64,000 nucleotides of DNA from an uncultured Clostridia bacterium (GTDB taxonomy: Bacteria > Bacillota > Clostridia > Christensenellales > CAG-314): NCBI GenBank assembly GCA_947570215.1, contig CANOTO010000009.1, positions 1 to 64,000 on the forward strand, written 5' to 3'. Each line of letters starts with the position of its first letter. The stretch's first letter is position 1. The notes under the pieces are model-generated. The model saw nothing but the letters and a program-made list of their open reading frames with translations. It did no database searches and was not told the DNA's origin. A program made the translations under genes and the position numbers. Positions 53,424 through 62,869 of the stretch are shown here, one piece after another.

Positions 53424-54116
53424 ATGGATAAAGAGCAAAGGACGAAAGTGCTTTTTATAGGTAACAGCTTTACTTTTTACGGTGACATACCCGATATATT
53501 CCGAAAATTAGCGGAAGGCGCGAACAAATCGGTAGCGGTGGAGTCCGTTACAAAGGGCGCGTACACTTTGTCTAAATTTGCCGATTCCGCAGACGCTTTC
53601 GGTAAAATCGTAGACGATAAATTGCGTTCGTCCGACGACTACGACGTAGTAATACTTCAAGAGCAAAGTATGCGTCCGCTCGGTGACTACAACGGTTTTT
53701 TAACTGCTGTTAAGTCGTTGAAGGATAAAATCGAAAATACGCAAAAAAATTGCCGAATTTATCTGTATTCCACTTGGGGGTATGTTGCCGGGGCGGATTC
53801 GCTTGGCGTTACCGTTATGCAAATGGAACAAGGCCTGACCGACGCGTATAATAGCGTTGCGGCGGAAACGGGGACGAAGGTGTGCCGCGTCGGTAAGGCG
53901 TTCGGCAGCGCGTACGTCGAGCATTCGGAAATCGATTTGTATTATAACGACGCCAAGCACCCGTCCTATGCGGGATCCTTTCTCTCGGCGTGCGTGCATG
54001 CGGCGACCGTATTGGGTATTAACCCGTGCGATTCCGCATTCACAGGCGAATTGGACGAACAAACGGCTTCCGTGCTCAAACTAATCGCCAAATCGGCAGT
54101 CTCAGGTCAACCGTGA
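53424..54116 (+). CDS. SGNH/GDSL-family hydrolase
   Basis: A 230-residue SGNH-type hydrolase without a signal peptide. Block I is VLFIGNSFT with the nucleophile Ser15, and the catalytic Asp/His are in NDAKHPSYAGS (Asp176, His179). The overall pattern is close to DUF4886-type proteins. Such enzymes remove acyl or acetyl groups from lipids or sugars; the substrate here is unknown. Ribosome site AAAGGAAAC. The next 300 bases (54117-54423) hold only the promoter of the following gene. Confidence 0.82.
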   Translation: MDKEQRTKVLFIGNSFTFYGDIPDIFRKLAEGANKSVAVESVTKGAYTLSKFADSADAFGKIVDDKLRSSDDYDVVILQEQSMRPLGDYNGFLTAVKSLKDKIENTQKNCRIYLYSTWGYVAGADSLGVTVMQMEQGLTDAYNSVAAETGTKVCRVGKAFGSAYVEHSEIDLYYNDAKHPSYAGSFLSACVHAATVLGINPCDSAFTGELDEQTASVLKLIAKSAVSGQP

Positions 54117-54356
54117 GCGTAGGGCTTCGCGGCAGCGTTGTAAGCTTGGCTCGCAATGCGTTTGCGTACAACGTTGAATTTCGGCTTGTGCGTTGTTAAC
54201 GTAGGTAATTATCTCGTCGGTTTTTATATGTCGTTATATTAAACGTAGGATAACGTCAAGTTCAGTAACGCTTATTGTGCGCTTAAAGCCTGTATGCAGT
54301 GCGAAAGCATGTGTTAAATAGGTTGAGTGGCGACGTGGTTTTTTGTCCGCGACGGC

Positions 54357-54385
54357 TTGAAATAATCGTACTATTGTGCTAAACT
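54357..54385 (+). promoter_or_regulatory. Promoter of the 54424 lipoprotein gene
   Basis: TTGAAA (54357-54362), 17-base spacer, TAAACT (54380-54385). Confidence 0.5.
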
Positions 54386-54423
54386 GTCTGTATATCAAAA
54401 GCTTGCGCATTGGGGAGTATCTA

Positions 54424-56428
54424 ATGAAAAACAGATTGCTTTATTGTTTCGTAAGGTTTTTACTTGTAACGTTTATTTTTACGTTGGCAGCGGCTTTAAC
54501 CGTAGCGTTTGCAGCGTGTCAGTGCGTACACGACTACGCTTCGGAGGTAACGCAGGAAGCCACGTGCGTAAACGGCGGAGTTATAACGTATACGTGCAGA
54601 AAGTGCGGCGACAGCTACCGCGTGGAGACGTCTAAGACGGAACATGAGCTCGTAAGTAAAACGGAAGGGGGGAACAAAGCATAGCTTCCAATGCGAGCAT
54701 TGCGATTACAAGACCGAGCCCGTAGCTCACGTTTACGATACGCTCGTTCAAGGCGCCGGCGAACCGTCAACCTGTTCGAAAAAGGGCTACGAAGTTTACA
54801 AGTGCGTATGCGGAGCCACTGTTAAACGCGATTTACAGCTTGCCGAGCATCAATTGAGTTATGTTAAGACGGATACGCAGCATTACGAAAAATGCTCTCG
54901 ATGCGACTACAAAACGTCAGAAGCAGCGCACGATTACTCTAAGACTGTATCAAGTACTTCGTCTACATGTTCGACAAACGGCACAGTCGTTACCGAATGC
55001 GTATGCGGTCAGCGTAAAACGGACGAGCTTCCGACGGTGGGACACGATTATTCCGCTTATGCCACTACGGAAAATGCAGACGTGCATTGGAAGGCTTGCA
55101 AGTGGTGTTCGGTAAAACGAGACGGCTCGGATGAGCTGCATCAAGAAGGGCAGATGGTCGGTTACGGCGAAGGAGATTGTCAAAATCATCCTTACGAGAC
55201 GTATAACTGTCCTTTGTGCAACGCAAACGTCAAGTACGAACAAGACGGCTACGGCAAGCACAATGCCGTCAGGCGTCCGGCCTGCGAGCCGACCGATTAC
55301 GAAGACGGCAATTACGAATACTACGAGTGCATCGTAGCGGGCTGCGGCAAGTATTTCAGCGGCGAAGGCGCAGGCAGAGAGCTGGATTGGGAACGGGATA
55401 TTTTCCGTCCGCGTAAAGTTGTGATTGTAGAAGACTACTCCGACGTGGCGGCGGCAGCGCAAACGCTCGCCGACGGTCAAACTTCGGCGCGGTATTATCA
55501 GTTAGACGCCAGGTTCGGCGATTACGACGAATATTGCGTTGTATTCTCCGATAAGGCGGACAATGTGTTTTTGACGGGAACGAACATCGGTGTAGACTTG
55601 ACGGTTCTTGCCGAAGACGATGTTGTAACGTTAAGGTTCAAGGTTAAAAGCAACAACGGCGAAGCCGAGCTTGTCGACGTAACGGTTATCGACATCGTAA
55701 CAAGCGACAAGCTGTCTGTTACGCTTAGCTGCAAGTTAGAAAACAAAGTGCAAGATTATATGGTATGCTTTGCCGTAAACGTAGTAGGCGGCAAGTCGTA
55801 CGAGTACGCTTATAACGGAGTTACGCGTTTTATAAACGTTTTGAACGCGGGCGATAAAATATATTTTACCTGTTTCGTACAGGCGTATAATATCGATGTC
55901 GTACTGAAAAGTCTTACGGTCAACGGCAATGCGTATGTTTTGACAGACGGCAGAACGGCAGAAATAACCGTTACGGAAGATATAGCCGCAGAGTTTGTTT
56001 TTGCCGAATACGCCGAGCAGTTTGTGGAAATCAAGCCTATAGATACTTCGCTGTTTAACAAAGACATAAACGTCAACGACTATGTAAGCTACCGCTACAA
56101 CGGCGGAACTAACGCCAACGGACGTTTGCACAAAAATTCGCTTACTGCGTTTACCGTAAACAACGCCAATGTTACTCGTCTCAGAATAGTTTACGAACGG
56201 TACGAAAGCAACGATTACGATATATCTAACGTTGCGAAAAACGTAATTAGGGCGGGTACGGACAAGGAGCACGCTCGTGAAGTCGTTTATTCTGTCGTCG
56301 GCTACGAAGCCGCGGTGGATTTACCGAACGGAACGGTAAACTATTTCGAATACTCGGCGACGGCAAGCATAGCGCGTATTTTATCTATCACTGTTTATTA
56401 CGAAGCGAACAACACCTTTGCCGCGTAA
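54424..56428 (+). pseudogene. Cys-rich surface lipoprotein, frame broken at a G6 tract (possibly phase-variable)
   Basis: The first frame encodes a signal peptide with a lipobox-like FAAC and one CxxC module, and stops at 54684 after 86 residues. Reading on in the frame that opens before 54854 continues the same protein without a gap: with five instead of six Gs at 54667-54672 the sequence reads SKTEGGTKHSFQCEHC and gives one 667-residue ORF to 56428. The restored protein has about six repeated modules with CxxC pairs and HDY/HEL motifs, like zinc-ribbon-type repeats of Firmicute surface proteins, then a beta-rich part (about 340-667). It may be a phase-variable gene in its off state, a true pseudogene, or a sequencing error. 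Confidence 0.75.
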
Positions 56429-56440
56429 AAAGGCAAATTG

Positions 56441-56469
56441 TTGACATACGTGTTGAATTTTGGTATATT
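56441..56469 (+). promoter_or_regulatory. Promoter of the PHP hydrolase gene
   Basis: TTGACA (56441-56446), 17-base spacer, TATATT (56464-56469). The ATG at 56476 lies exactly where transcription should start, so the mRNA is probably leaderless. Confidence 0.75.
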
Positions 56470-56475
56470 TTGTAT

Positions 56476-57285
56476 ATGAAATGCGATTTACACATACATT
56501 CTAATTGCTCCGACGGCATTTTTCCGCCCGAAAAATTAGTTGAAATGGCGTACGCGCGCGGATTGGACTGTATAGCAGTTACCGACCACGATACTTTCGA
56601 CGGCGTGCAGCGTGCTAAGACGCGCGCCAAGGAATTGGGTATGAAGTATCTTGTGGGCGCGGAGCTGTCCAGCGTAGGAACCTGCGAGGCGCACATATTG
56701 GCGTATAATGTCGACGTCGATTCCGACGAATTTCAAAAGGAACTGTCGGCAATAGTCGATATGCGCAATAATCGCAACGCCGCTATCGTGCAAAAGCTTG
56801 CGGAACACGGAATAAATATAAACCTTGACGCTCTTAAAAAGGAAGGTACGGTCGGGCGCGCCGTTATAGCGCGCGAAATGGTGCGGCAAGGCGTATGCCG
56901 CGACGTTCCCGAAGCGTTTGACAGGTATCTCGGCAACGACAAGTGCTGTTACGTTTCGACTCAAAGGCTAACGCCTGTTCAAGCCGTGCAGTTTATTCTG
57001 CGCTACGGCGGTATCCCCGTTCTTGCTCACCCCAAACAGCTGCGTTTAAGCGAAGCGGAATTTGAAAAATTTCTCAAACCGTTGATTTTGTCGGGACTGG
57101 GCGGTATTGAAGCGCAGTATTTTACACATAATATGTCCGAGCGCAGTTTTTACGGAAAAATGGCGAAAAAATACAAACTTATAGTTACAGGCGGAAGCGA
57201 TTTCCATGATTATACGCATGGAGTCGAACTTGGAACAAAGAGTTTTTCGCCAAACGGATACACTCGGACGATATTGGGTATATGA
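56476..57285 (+). CDS. PHP-domain phosphoesterase
   Basis: A 269-residue PHP protein. The metal-site motifs are DLHIHSNCSDG (HxH, residues 3-13), AVTDHDTFDG, the Glu in GAELSS, a His in HPKQL and the ending GSDFHDY. This matches the YciV/TrpH group of nucleoside 3',5'-bisphosphate phosphatases or 5'-3' RNA exonucleases; the exact substrate is inferred only. No ribosome site; a -10 box ends 6 bases before the ATG. The stop overlaps the VanW-family gene by 4 bases, so they are co-transcribed. Confidence 0.9.
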   Translation: MKCDLHIHSNCSDGIFPPEKLVEMAYARGLDCIAVTDHDTFDGVQRAKTRAKELGMKYLVGAELSSVGTCEAHILAYNVDVDSDEFQKELSAIVDMRNNRNAAIVQKLAEHGININLDALKKEGTVGRAVIAREMVRQGVCRDVPEAFDRYLGNDKCCYVSTQRLTPVQAVQFILRYGGIPVLAHPKQLRLSEAEFEKFLKPLILSGLGGIEAQYFTHNMSERSFYGKMAKKYKLIVTGGSDFHDYTHGVELGTKSFSPNGYTRTILGI

Positions 57286-58523
57286 AAAAAATTTTATCGG
57301 TTATTTTTGCGCTCGCAGTAGTTTTTGCGGGCGCTTTTGTTGTTTATCGGGAAGATACGGCTTTTGCCGAGACTGATCGCGAGCCTTGGAACGCGGTAGT
57401 TGTTGCGGAGTATCGGGGCGACGTGTTCCGTTACGAATTGGCTAAGCATATAAATGGACGGGAAAACGAATCGGAATCCCGAGGGTTTTATTTGGGACGC
57501 AGGGCTCGCGCTCGGCTTGCCGACAGTCTTTTAAGACAGCTTCCAAAACGCGCGGTGTACGAGTATCTTTTCCCGGATTTCGGCGACGTTGCCGAGCATT
57601 TCGAATACGTTTGCCGCGAGCGTATAGACGCGACCGTTGGCTTTGACGCCAAGGGCTTTTCCTATACTGCGGGGCAGGACGGAGTGTCTGTAAACGAAGA
57701 CGAATTGTTCTACGCGTTGCTTCGTTCCGACGGTACAACGACGCGGATCAAGCTGCCGCTTGTATACGACAAGGCGGTAACAGTTGCCGAACTTAAACGC
57801 AATACCGTGCTAAAAGGAACGTTTACTACGCGTTATCCCAATAGCGGAGTAAACCGTTGTTATAATATAGCGCGCTCGACGGGCAGTATTAACGGAATTA
57901 CAGTTTATCCCAACGAGACTTTTTCTTTTAACAAAACAGTGGGCGCGCGTACGGAGAAAAACGGATACAAGCAAGCCAAGGTTATAATGGACGGGCAGTA
58001 CACAGACGGCGTGGGCGGCGGCGTGTGCCAGGTGTCTACTACGCTGTACAACGCGTTGTTGCTTGCCAACTTTATTCCGTCGGCAAGCGCGCACAGTCTT
58101 GTGTCAAGCTACGTCAAGGCGGGCTTCGACGCTATGGTAAGCTACGGTTCGGCGGACTTGACTTTTGTAAACGACACAGGTCATCCCGTTTATATTCAAG
58201 GTGTAATCAAGGATAAATCCGTAACGTTCAACGTATACGGTGTTCCCAATAAATATCGAGTCGAACGCGAGAGCGTTGAAGTACGCGACAAATTTTCAAC
58301 TTCCGAGATAGTGGACAAGGTCAAGTACCCCGAGCTTGTTTACACCGACCAAACCAAGGTGGTAATAAACGGCAGCGACGGCGTAAAATCGCAGTCGTAC
58401 TTGAAATATTATCTCGACGGCGTTTTGACGGAAAGCAGGTTGATTCGTAAAAACACGTACAAACGCGTAGACTGCGTTATAGCGCGCGGCTATGCCGAAC
58501 GCCCCATTGACGACGCGCAGTAA
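57282..58523 (+). CDS. VanW-family secreted protein
   Basis: A 413-residue protein with a signal peptide or N-terminal anchor (KKILSVIFALAVVFAGAFVV). The VanW domain is clear from about residue 185: GTFTTRYPNSGVNRCYNIA, NETFSFNKTVGART, then DGVGGGVCQVSTTLYNALLLA near 242-262. The N-terminal part has a peptidoglycan-binding-4-like repeat. VanW proteins are envelope-linked with unknown function. The start overlaps the PHP gene (ATGA). Confidence 0.9.
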   Translation: MKKILSVIFALAVVFAGAFVVYREDTAFAETDREPWNAVVVAEYRGDVFRYELAKHINGRENESESRGFYLGRRARARLADSLLRQLPKRAVYEYLFPDFGDVAEHFEYVCRERIDATVGFDAKGFSYTAGQDGVSVNEDELFYALLRSDGTTTRIKLPLVYDKAVTVAELKRNTVLKGTFTTRYPNSGVNRCYNIARSTGSINGITVYPNETFSFNKTVGARTEKNGYKQAKVIMDGQYTDGVGGGVCQVSTTLYNALLLANFIPSASAHSLVSSYVKAGFDAMVSYGSADLTFVNDTGHPVYIQGVIKDKSVTFNVYGVPNKYRVERESVEVRDKFSTSEIVDKVKYPELVYTDQTKVVINGSDGVKSQSYLKYYLDGVLTESRLIRKNTYKRVDCVIARGYAERPIDDAQ

Positions 58524-58551
58524 ATAATAAAAATTATTTCCACTTAATTTA

Positions 58552-58580
58552 TTGCTTTATATCGTGAAATTTAGTATAAT
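58552..58580 (+). promoter_or_regulatory. dnaB promoter
   Basis: TTGCTT (58552-58557), 17-base spacer, TATAAT (58575-58580). Confidence 0.6.
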
Positions 58581-58686
58581 CGAAATATAATAAAGCAGTA
58601 AAACGGCGCGTTTGTTAAAAGTTTTGCAACGCTACCGTCTTTTTTGCGTATTACCAATGATGTAAAAAAAGGAGATATAATTTGAA

Positions 58687-60213
58687 ATGGCTGTTTCTAA
58701 TTTGCGGAAAGTAGATGTCCCCACGGTGTTGCCTAATAGCGTTGAAGCGGAGCAAGATATCTTGTTTTGCATTTTGCGTAATCAGGCGATACAATTGGAA
58801 ATTCTGTCTAAATTAGATGCGGAAGATTTTTATCAAACGAATCACGCTATCATATTCGACGCAATGCAGGAAATAGCGGGAAGTACTAATATAAGCGGAA
58901 AAGAAGAATCGTTAAGTTCTATAAATTTCGCTACTGTTGTAGATTGCTTACGTCGAAACGGCAAGCTTGCGCAGGTTGGAGATATTGATTATATTCTTTA
59001 TTTAAATGAATTGCTGCCGAGCGCGGCTAATTACGACGAGTATTTGTCTATAGTTAAACGCGCGTCTGTTATGCGCAAGCTCATCAATCTGTGTGGAGAA
59101 ATACAAAAAAGAGCTTATAAATCATCTAATGTTGAAGAAGTTCTATCTTTTGCCGAAGAAGAACTTTTTCGCCTTGCACAATATGACAGTAATAATGGTT
59201 TTGTATCTTATGCTGATATAGCTGCGCGTACTATGATTAGGATAAACGAGCGTTATGTCAATCCGGAAAGCAGCAAAGGCATATTAACTGGTTTCAAGCG
59301 TTTTGACAAAATGACAAACGGTTTGCACGGGGGCGAACTTATTGTTCTTGCGGCGCGTCCCGGTGTGGGTAAGTCTACTTTGGCTATGAATATTGCAGAA
59401 AACGTAGCTAAACAAAGTAATACGGTCGCAATATACAGCTTGGAAATGTCTAATGACCAAATAGTAGAAAGACTTTTGTCGAGTATGTCCGGAGTACCGT
59501 TACAGTATATTAAGAACGGTCAACTTCCGTGCGGTGAAAGTGATTTTACAAAATTACGCAATGCTCAAGACACTATTAGTACTGCAATGAAAGTGTTCGG
59601 CAACGACTACGCAAATATCCGTCCGTCGGAAATATCTTCTCAATGCCGCAGACTCAAGGCTCAGCACGGGCTGGACTTAATAGTTGTCGACTACATACAG
59701 CTTATGAACAGCGATTCCAAGGACGCCAATCAGGGCAGACAGAACGAAGTAGCTTCCATCACACGTGCGTTGAAGCTTATCGCCAAGGAGCTTAACGTTC
59801 CCGTAATAGCGCTGTCGCAGTTGAAACGCGACGCGGAAATCCGCAATATCAAGGGCGAAAAAGCGGGCGGAGGCGAACCGGTATTGTCCGACCTGCGCGA
59901 ATCGGGCGCAATCGAGCAGGACGCCGATATAGTACTGTTTATTCACAGAGAGCAGGATGCGCAAACAGGTTCTGCCAATCATAAATTGATTATCGCCAAG
60001 CACCGTAACGGCGAACTGGGCGATATTCCCGTATATATGCTGGGCAAAATCGTACGCTTTGTCGACGACGATTATATAACCCGATACAACGTCAAGGCGG
60101 AGCAGGAAGAAACCGCAAAGCCGCAGTATGACGGTCAGGACGCCGTATTCGGCGGCGAGAACACAGAAGGAGAGTTTATTGTAAACTCCGACGAAAATAC
60201 GGAACAGGAATAA
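58687..60213 (+). CDS. dnaB: Replicative DNA helicase
   Basis: DnaB (DnaC in Bacillus) unwinds DNA at the fork. The 508-residue protein has the N-terminal hairpin domain (starting near LPNSVEAEQDIL), Walker A ARPGVGKST (residues 223-231), Walker B LDLIVVDYIQLM and the DnaB4 motif. The C-terminal 40 residues are a variable Glu/Gln-rich tail. The ATG is 12 bases after AAAGGAGAT, a long spacing. glnS follows after 11 bases, so the two are probably co-transcribed. The first half of the gene is AT-rich and the second half is GC-richer with different codon use. Confidence 0.97.
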   Translation: MAVSNLRKVDVPTVLPNSVEAEQDILFCILRNQAIQLEILSKLDAEDFYQTNHAIIFDAMQEIAGSTNISGKEESLSSINFATVVDCLRRNGKLAQVGDIDYILYLNELLPSAANYDEYLSIVKRASVMRKLINLCGEIQKRAYKSSNVEEVLSFAEEELFRLAQYDSNNGFVSYADIAARTMIRINERYVNPESSKGILTGFKRFDKMTNGLHGGELIVLAARPGVGKSTLAMNIAENVAKQSNTVAIYSLEMSNDQIVERLLSSMSGVPLQYIKNGQLPCGESDFTKLRNAQDTISTAMKVFGNDYANIRPSEISSQCRRLKAQHGLDLIVVDYIQLMNSDSKDANQGRQNEVASITRALKLIAKELNVPVIALSQLKRDAEIRNIKGEKAGGGEPVLSDLRESGAIEQDADIVLFIHREQDAQTGSANHKLIIAKHRNGELGDIPVYMLGKIVRFVDDDYITRYNVKAEQEETAKPQYDGQDAVFGGENTEGEFIVNSDENTEQE

Positions 60214-60224
60214 GAGACGGACAT

Positions 60225-61865
60225 ATGTGCGAATATAAGAATTTTATAGAAGATATAATCGACAAGGACTTGGAAAGCGGCAAGGTTTCAACCGTTTGTA
60301 CGCGTTTTCCGCCCGAGCCTAACGGGTATCTGCATATAGGACATGCCAAAAGTCTGTGTATCAACTTCGGTTTGGCGCAAAAATACAACGGCAAGTGCAA
60401 TCTGCGTTTCGACGACACAAATCCTTCCAAGGAGGATCAGGAATATGTCGAAAGCATCAAGAAGGATATAGAGTGGCTGGGCTTTAAGTGGGACAAGCTG
60501 TTGTTTGCGTCCGATTACTTTGACGTAATGTTCGACTGCGCGGTAAAGCTGATTGAAAAAGGGCTCGCATACGTATCCGACGAAACCGCCGACGAGATAA
60601 GAGAACGCCGCGGCACGCTTACGGAACCGGGCGTGGAAAGTCCGTACCGCAACAGAACCGTCGAAGAAAATTTACGGTTGTTTTACGATATGCGCGACGG
60701 CAAGTTTCCCGACGGCAGCAAAGTGCTGCGCGCCAAAATAGATATGGCTTCCCCAAACGTCAATATGCGCGACCCGATAATTTACCGTGTGCTGCGCGCA
60801 ACGCATCACAACACGGGGGATAAATGGTGCGTTTATCCTATGTACGATTTTGCGCACCCAATCGAAGACGCGCACGAAGGCATTACGCATTCCGTTTGTA
60901 CGTTGGAATTCGAAGATCACCGTCCGTTATACAATTGGGTGGTAAGCAATTGCGATTTTCCGGCGCCGCTTCCGCAGCAGATAGAATTTGCTCGGCTGAA
61001 TATTACCAATACCATTATGTCCAAACGGTATTTGAAAAAGCTTGTGGACGAAGGCAAGGTTACCGGCTGGGACGACCCGCGTATGCCTACGCTTTCGGGA
61101 ATACGCCGCCGCGGCTACCCTGCCGAAGCGTTACGCGATTTTTGCGAGCGTATAGGCGTAGCCAAGTCTAACAGCGAAGTGGAATCGGGCTATCTCGAAG
61201 CGTGCGTAAGAGACAGTCTCAACCGCACGGCAAACCGAGTTATGGCGGTGTTCGACCCGTTAAAGGTTACGCTTGTCAATTACGACGGACGGGAAAATCT
61301 GACTGTGGAAAATAATCCCAATGCGGAAACTGTTACCTACCGTCAAGTTCCTTTTTCCAAGACGCTGTATATCGACCGCAGCGACTTTGCGCTTGTTCCG
61401 CCGCCCAAATACTACCGCTTAAAACCGGACGGGTACGTACGGCTTAAAGGCGCGTATATTATCCGCTGCGACAAGGCTGTTTTAGACGACGACGGCAATG
61501 TTGCCGAATTATTGTGCTCGATCGTGCCCAACAGCAAGTCGGGGCAGGACGAAAGCGGAATCAAGGTTAAGGGCGTTATTCATTGGGTGGACGCAAACTC
61601 TTGCGCGGACATTACGGTACGCAAGCTGCAAAGTCTGCTTACCGACGCGTTGGACGGCGTAACGGATTTTAACGAGCGTTTCAATACGGAGAGTATGAAG
61701 GTGGTTTCCGCCAAGGCGGAACCGAGCCTGCTTAACGCTCGAGCGGAAGACCGCTTCCAGTTTATGCGCGTAGGCTACTACGTGTTAGACAGGGACAGCG
61801 ACGGAAGTAACCTTGTATTCAACGAGATTGTCGGCTTAAAAGACGGCTACAAGCCGTCCAAATGA
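60225..61865 (+). CDS. glnS: Glutaminyl-tRNA synthetase
   Basis: A 546-residue class Ic synthetase. The HIGH motif is FPPEPNGYLHIGHAKS (about residues 28-43), followed by the GlnRS-specific RFDDTNPSKEDQEYV, and the KMSKS-type motif is NTIMSKRYLKKL. The HIGH region PPEPNG and the C-terminal double beta-barrel distinguish it from GluRS. Most Firmicutes make Gln-tRNA through GatCAB instead, so this gene is unusual. It follows dnaB by 11 bases. Confidence 0.97.
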   Translation: MCEYKNFIEDIIDKDLESGKVSTVCTRFPPEPNGYLHIGHAKSLCINFGLAQKYNGKCNLRFDDTNPSKEDQEYVESIKKDIEWLGFKWDKLLFASDYFDVMFDCAVKLIEKGLAYVSDETADEIRERRGTLTEPGVESPYRNRTVEENLRLFYDMRDGKFPDGSKVLRAKIDMASPNVNMRDPIIYRVLRATHHNTGDKWCVYPMYDFAHPIEDAHEGITHSVCTLEFEDHRPLYNWVVSNCDFPAPLPQQIEFARLNITNTIMSKRYLKKLVDEGKVTGWDDPRMPTLSGIRRRGYPAEALRDFCERIGVAKSNSEVESGYLEACVRDSLNRTANRVMAVFDPLKVTLVNYDGRENLTVENNPNAETVTYRQVPFSKTLYIDRSDFALVPPPKYYRLKPDGYVRLKGAYIIRCDKAVLDDDGNVAELLCSIVPNSKSGQDESGIKVKGVIHWVDANSCADITVRKLQSLLTDALDGVTDFNERFNTESMKVVSAKAEPSLLNARAEDRFQFMRVGYYVLDRDSDGSNLVFNEIVGLKDGYKPSK

Positions 61866-61891
61866 ACGCGAACGCTATTGTCTTTTTGCCA

Positions 61892-61920
61892 TTGACAAAC
61901 GGCATACGATAGTATATAAT
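61892..61920 (+). promoter_or_regulatory. Promoter of the zinc-ribbon genes
   Basis: TTGACA (61892-61897), 17-base spacer, TATAAT (61915-61920), an ideal sigma-A promoter. Confidence 0.75.
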
Positions 61921-62014
61921 ATATACTTGATGGTATCTTGCTTCGCGCGCAGGCATAGTACGCGCGTACGTCTCGGATACTGTTGCGTTTAAGCGATTAA
62001 CTTTAGGTGAAACG

Positions 62015-62854
62015 ATGAAAGTATGCAAAAACTGTGGAGAGATAAATACTAACGATTCGGTATTTTGCTGTAATTGCGGTAAAACAAACTTCGTTTTTCA
62101 GGAAGAAACAGTTTGCCGTAATTGCGGAGAAGTAAACGACAAGTCGTTTTCCCACTGTATCAATTGCGGGGCGGATTTGGCTGCGGAAGCCTTGATTGCC
62201 GACGACGGACACGTCGCTTCAAACGATATCGTCGTGGACGCTGACGAAATGAGCGTAGAGTTATCCGACGTTTACGGCGGAGCGGTAATGACCCCGTCCG
62301 AAACGGCTAAGTGCCCCAAGTGCGGAGCGGCTGTGCCGATTACAGCTATATTCTGTAACAAATGCGGTAATTCCGTTGCCGACCTGCACGATCACAGGGT
62401 GGTTCAACGTAAAATATGCCCGCATTGCGGCAAGCTCAATTCGCTCGAAGCGCATTTTTGCTCCTATTGCTTCGCGTCGTTGTCCGAAGCGGAAACGGAG
62501 AATATGCAGGTAGTGCACGAAACCCAGCATTTGGGGGAAGTGACGGTAAGGCAAGCCTGCTTGGAAAGCCCCGACGGTAAAAAGCTTATTTGCCCCAATT
62601 GCGGAACGCTTAATAATACGGACGAACCGTTTTGCGTCAATTGCGGCTTAAAGCTCGAAGTGGACGAGCCAAAGACCTACTGTGCCAACTGCGGCGCGGA
62701 AAACTCGGTAGACGGCACGTTTTGTACCAAGTGCCGACACTCGTTCGGGCAAGCCGTTCCTGACAGCGTGGACCGATGGACTTGCAAAGAATGCGGTTAC
62801 GCTAACGAAAAAGACGATAAGTTCTGCTCTAAATGCGGAAAAAAGAGAAAATAA
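62015..62854 (+). CDS. Multi-zinc-ribbon protein
   Basis: A 279-residue protein built of seven zinc ribbons of the type CxxC-x10-12-CxxC, for example CKNCGEINTNDSVFCCNCG at the start and CKECGYANEKDDKFCSKCG at the end. There is no membrane helix or enzyme domain. Such arrays may bind other proteins or nucleic acids; the function is unknown. Ribosome site TTAGGTGAAA. The next gene starts 15 bases later and encodes the same ribbon type fused to membrane helices, so the two likely work together. Confidence 0.85.
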   Translation: MKVCKNCGEINTNDSVFCCNCGKTNFVFQEETVCRNCGEVNDKSFSHCINCGADLAAEALIADDGHVASNDIVVDADEMSVELSDVYGGAVMTPSETAKCPKCGAAVPITAIFCNKCGNSVADLHDHRVVQRKICPHCGKLNSLEAHFCSYCFASLSEAETENMQVVHETQHLGEVTVRQACLESPDGKKLICPNCGTLNNTDEPFCVNCGLKLEVDEPKTYCANCGAENSVDGTFCTKCRHSFGQAVPDSVDRWTCKECGYANEKDDKFCSKCGKKRK

Positions 62855-62869
62855 TAAGGAGTAAAAACT

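Noticed and set aside
54117..54356. Search for a gene between the SGNH hydrolase and the broken lipoprotein
   Set aside because: No frame with a start and ribosome site was found.
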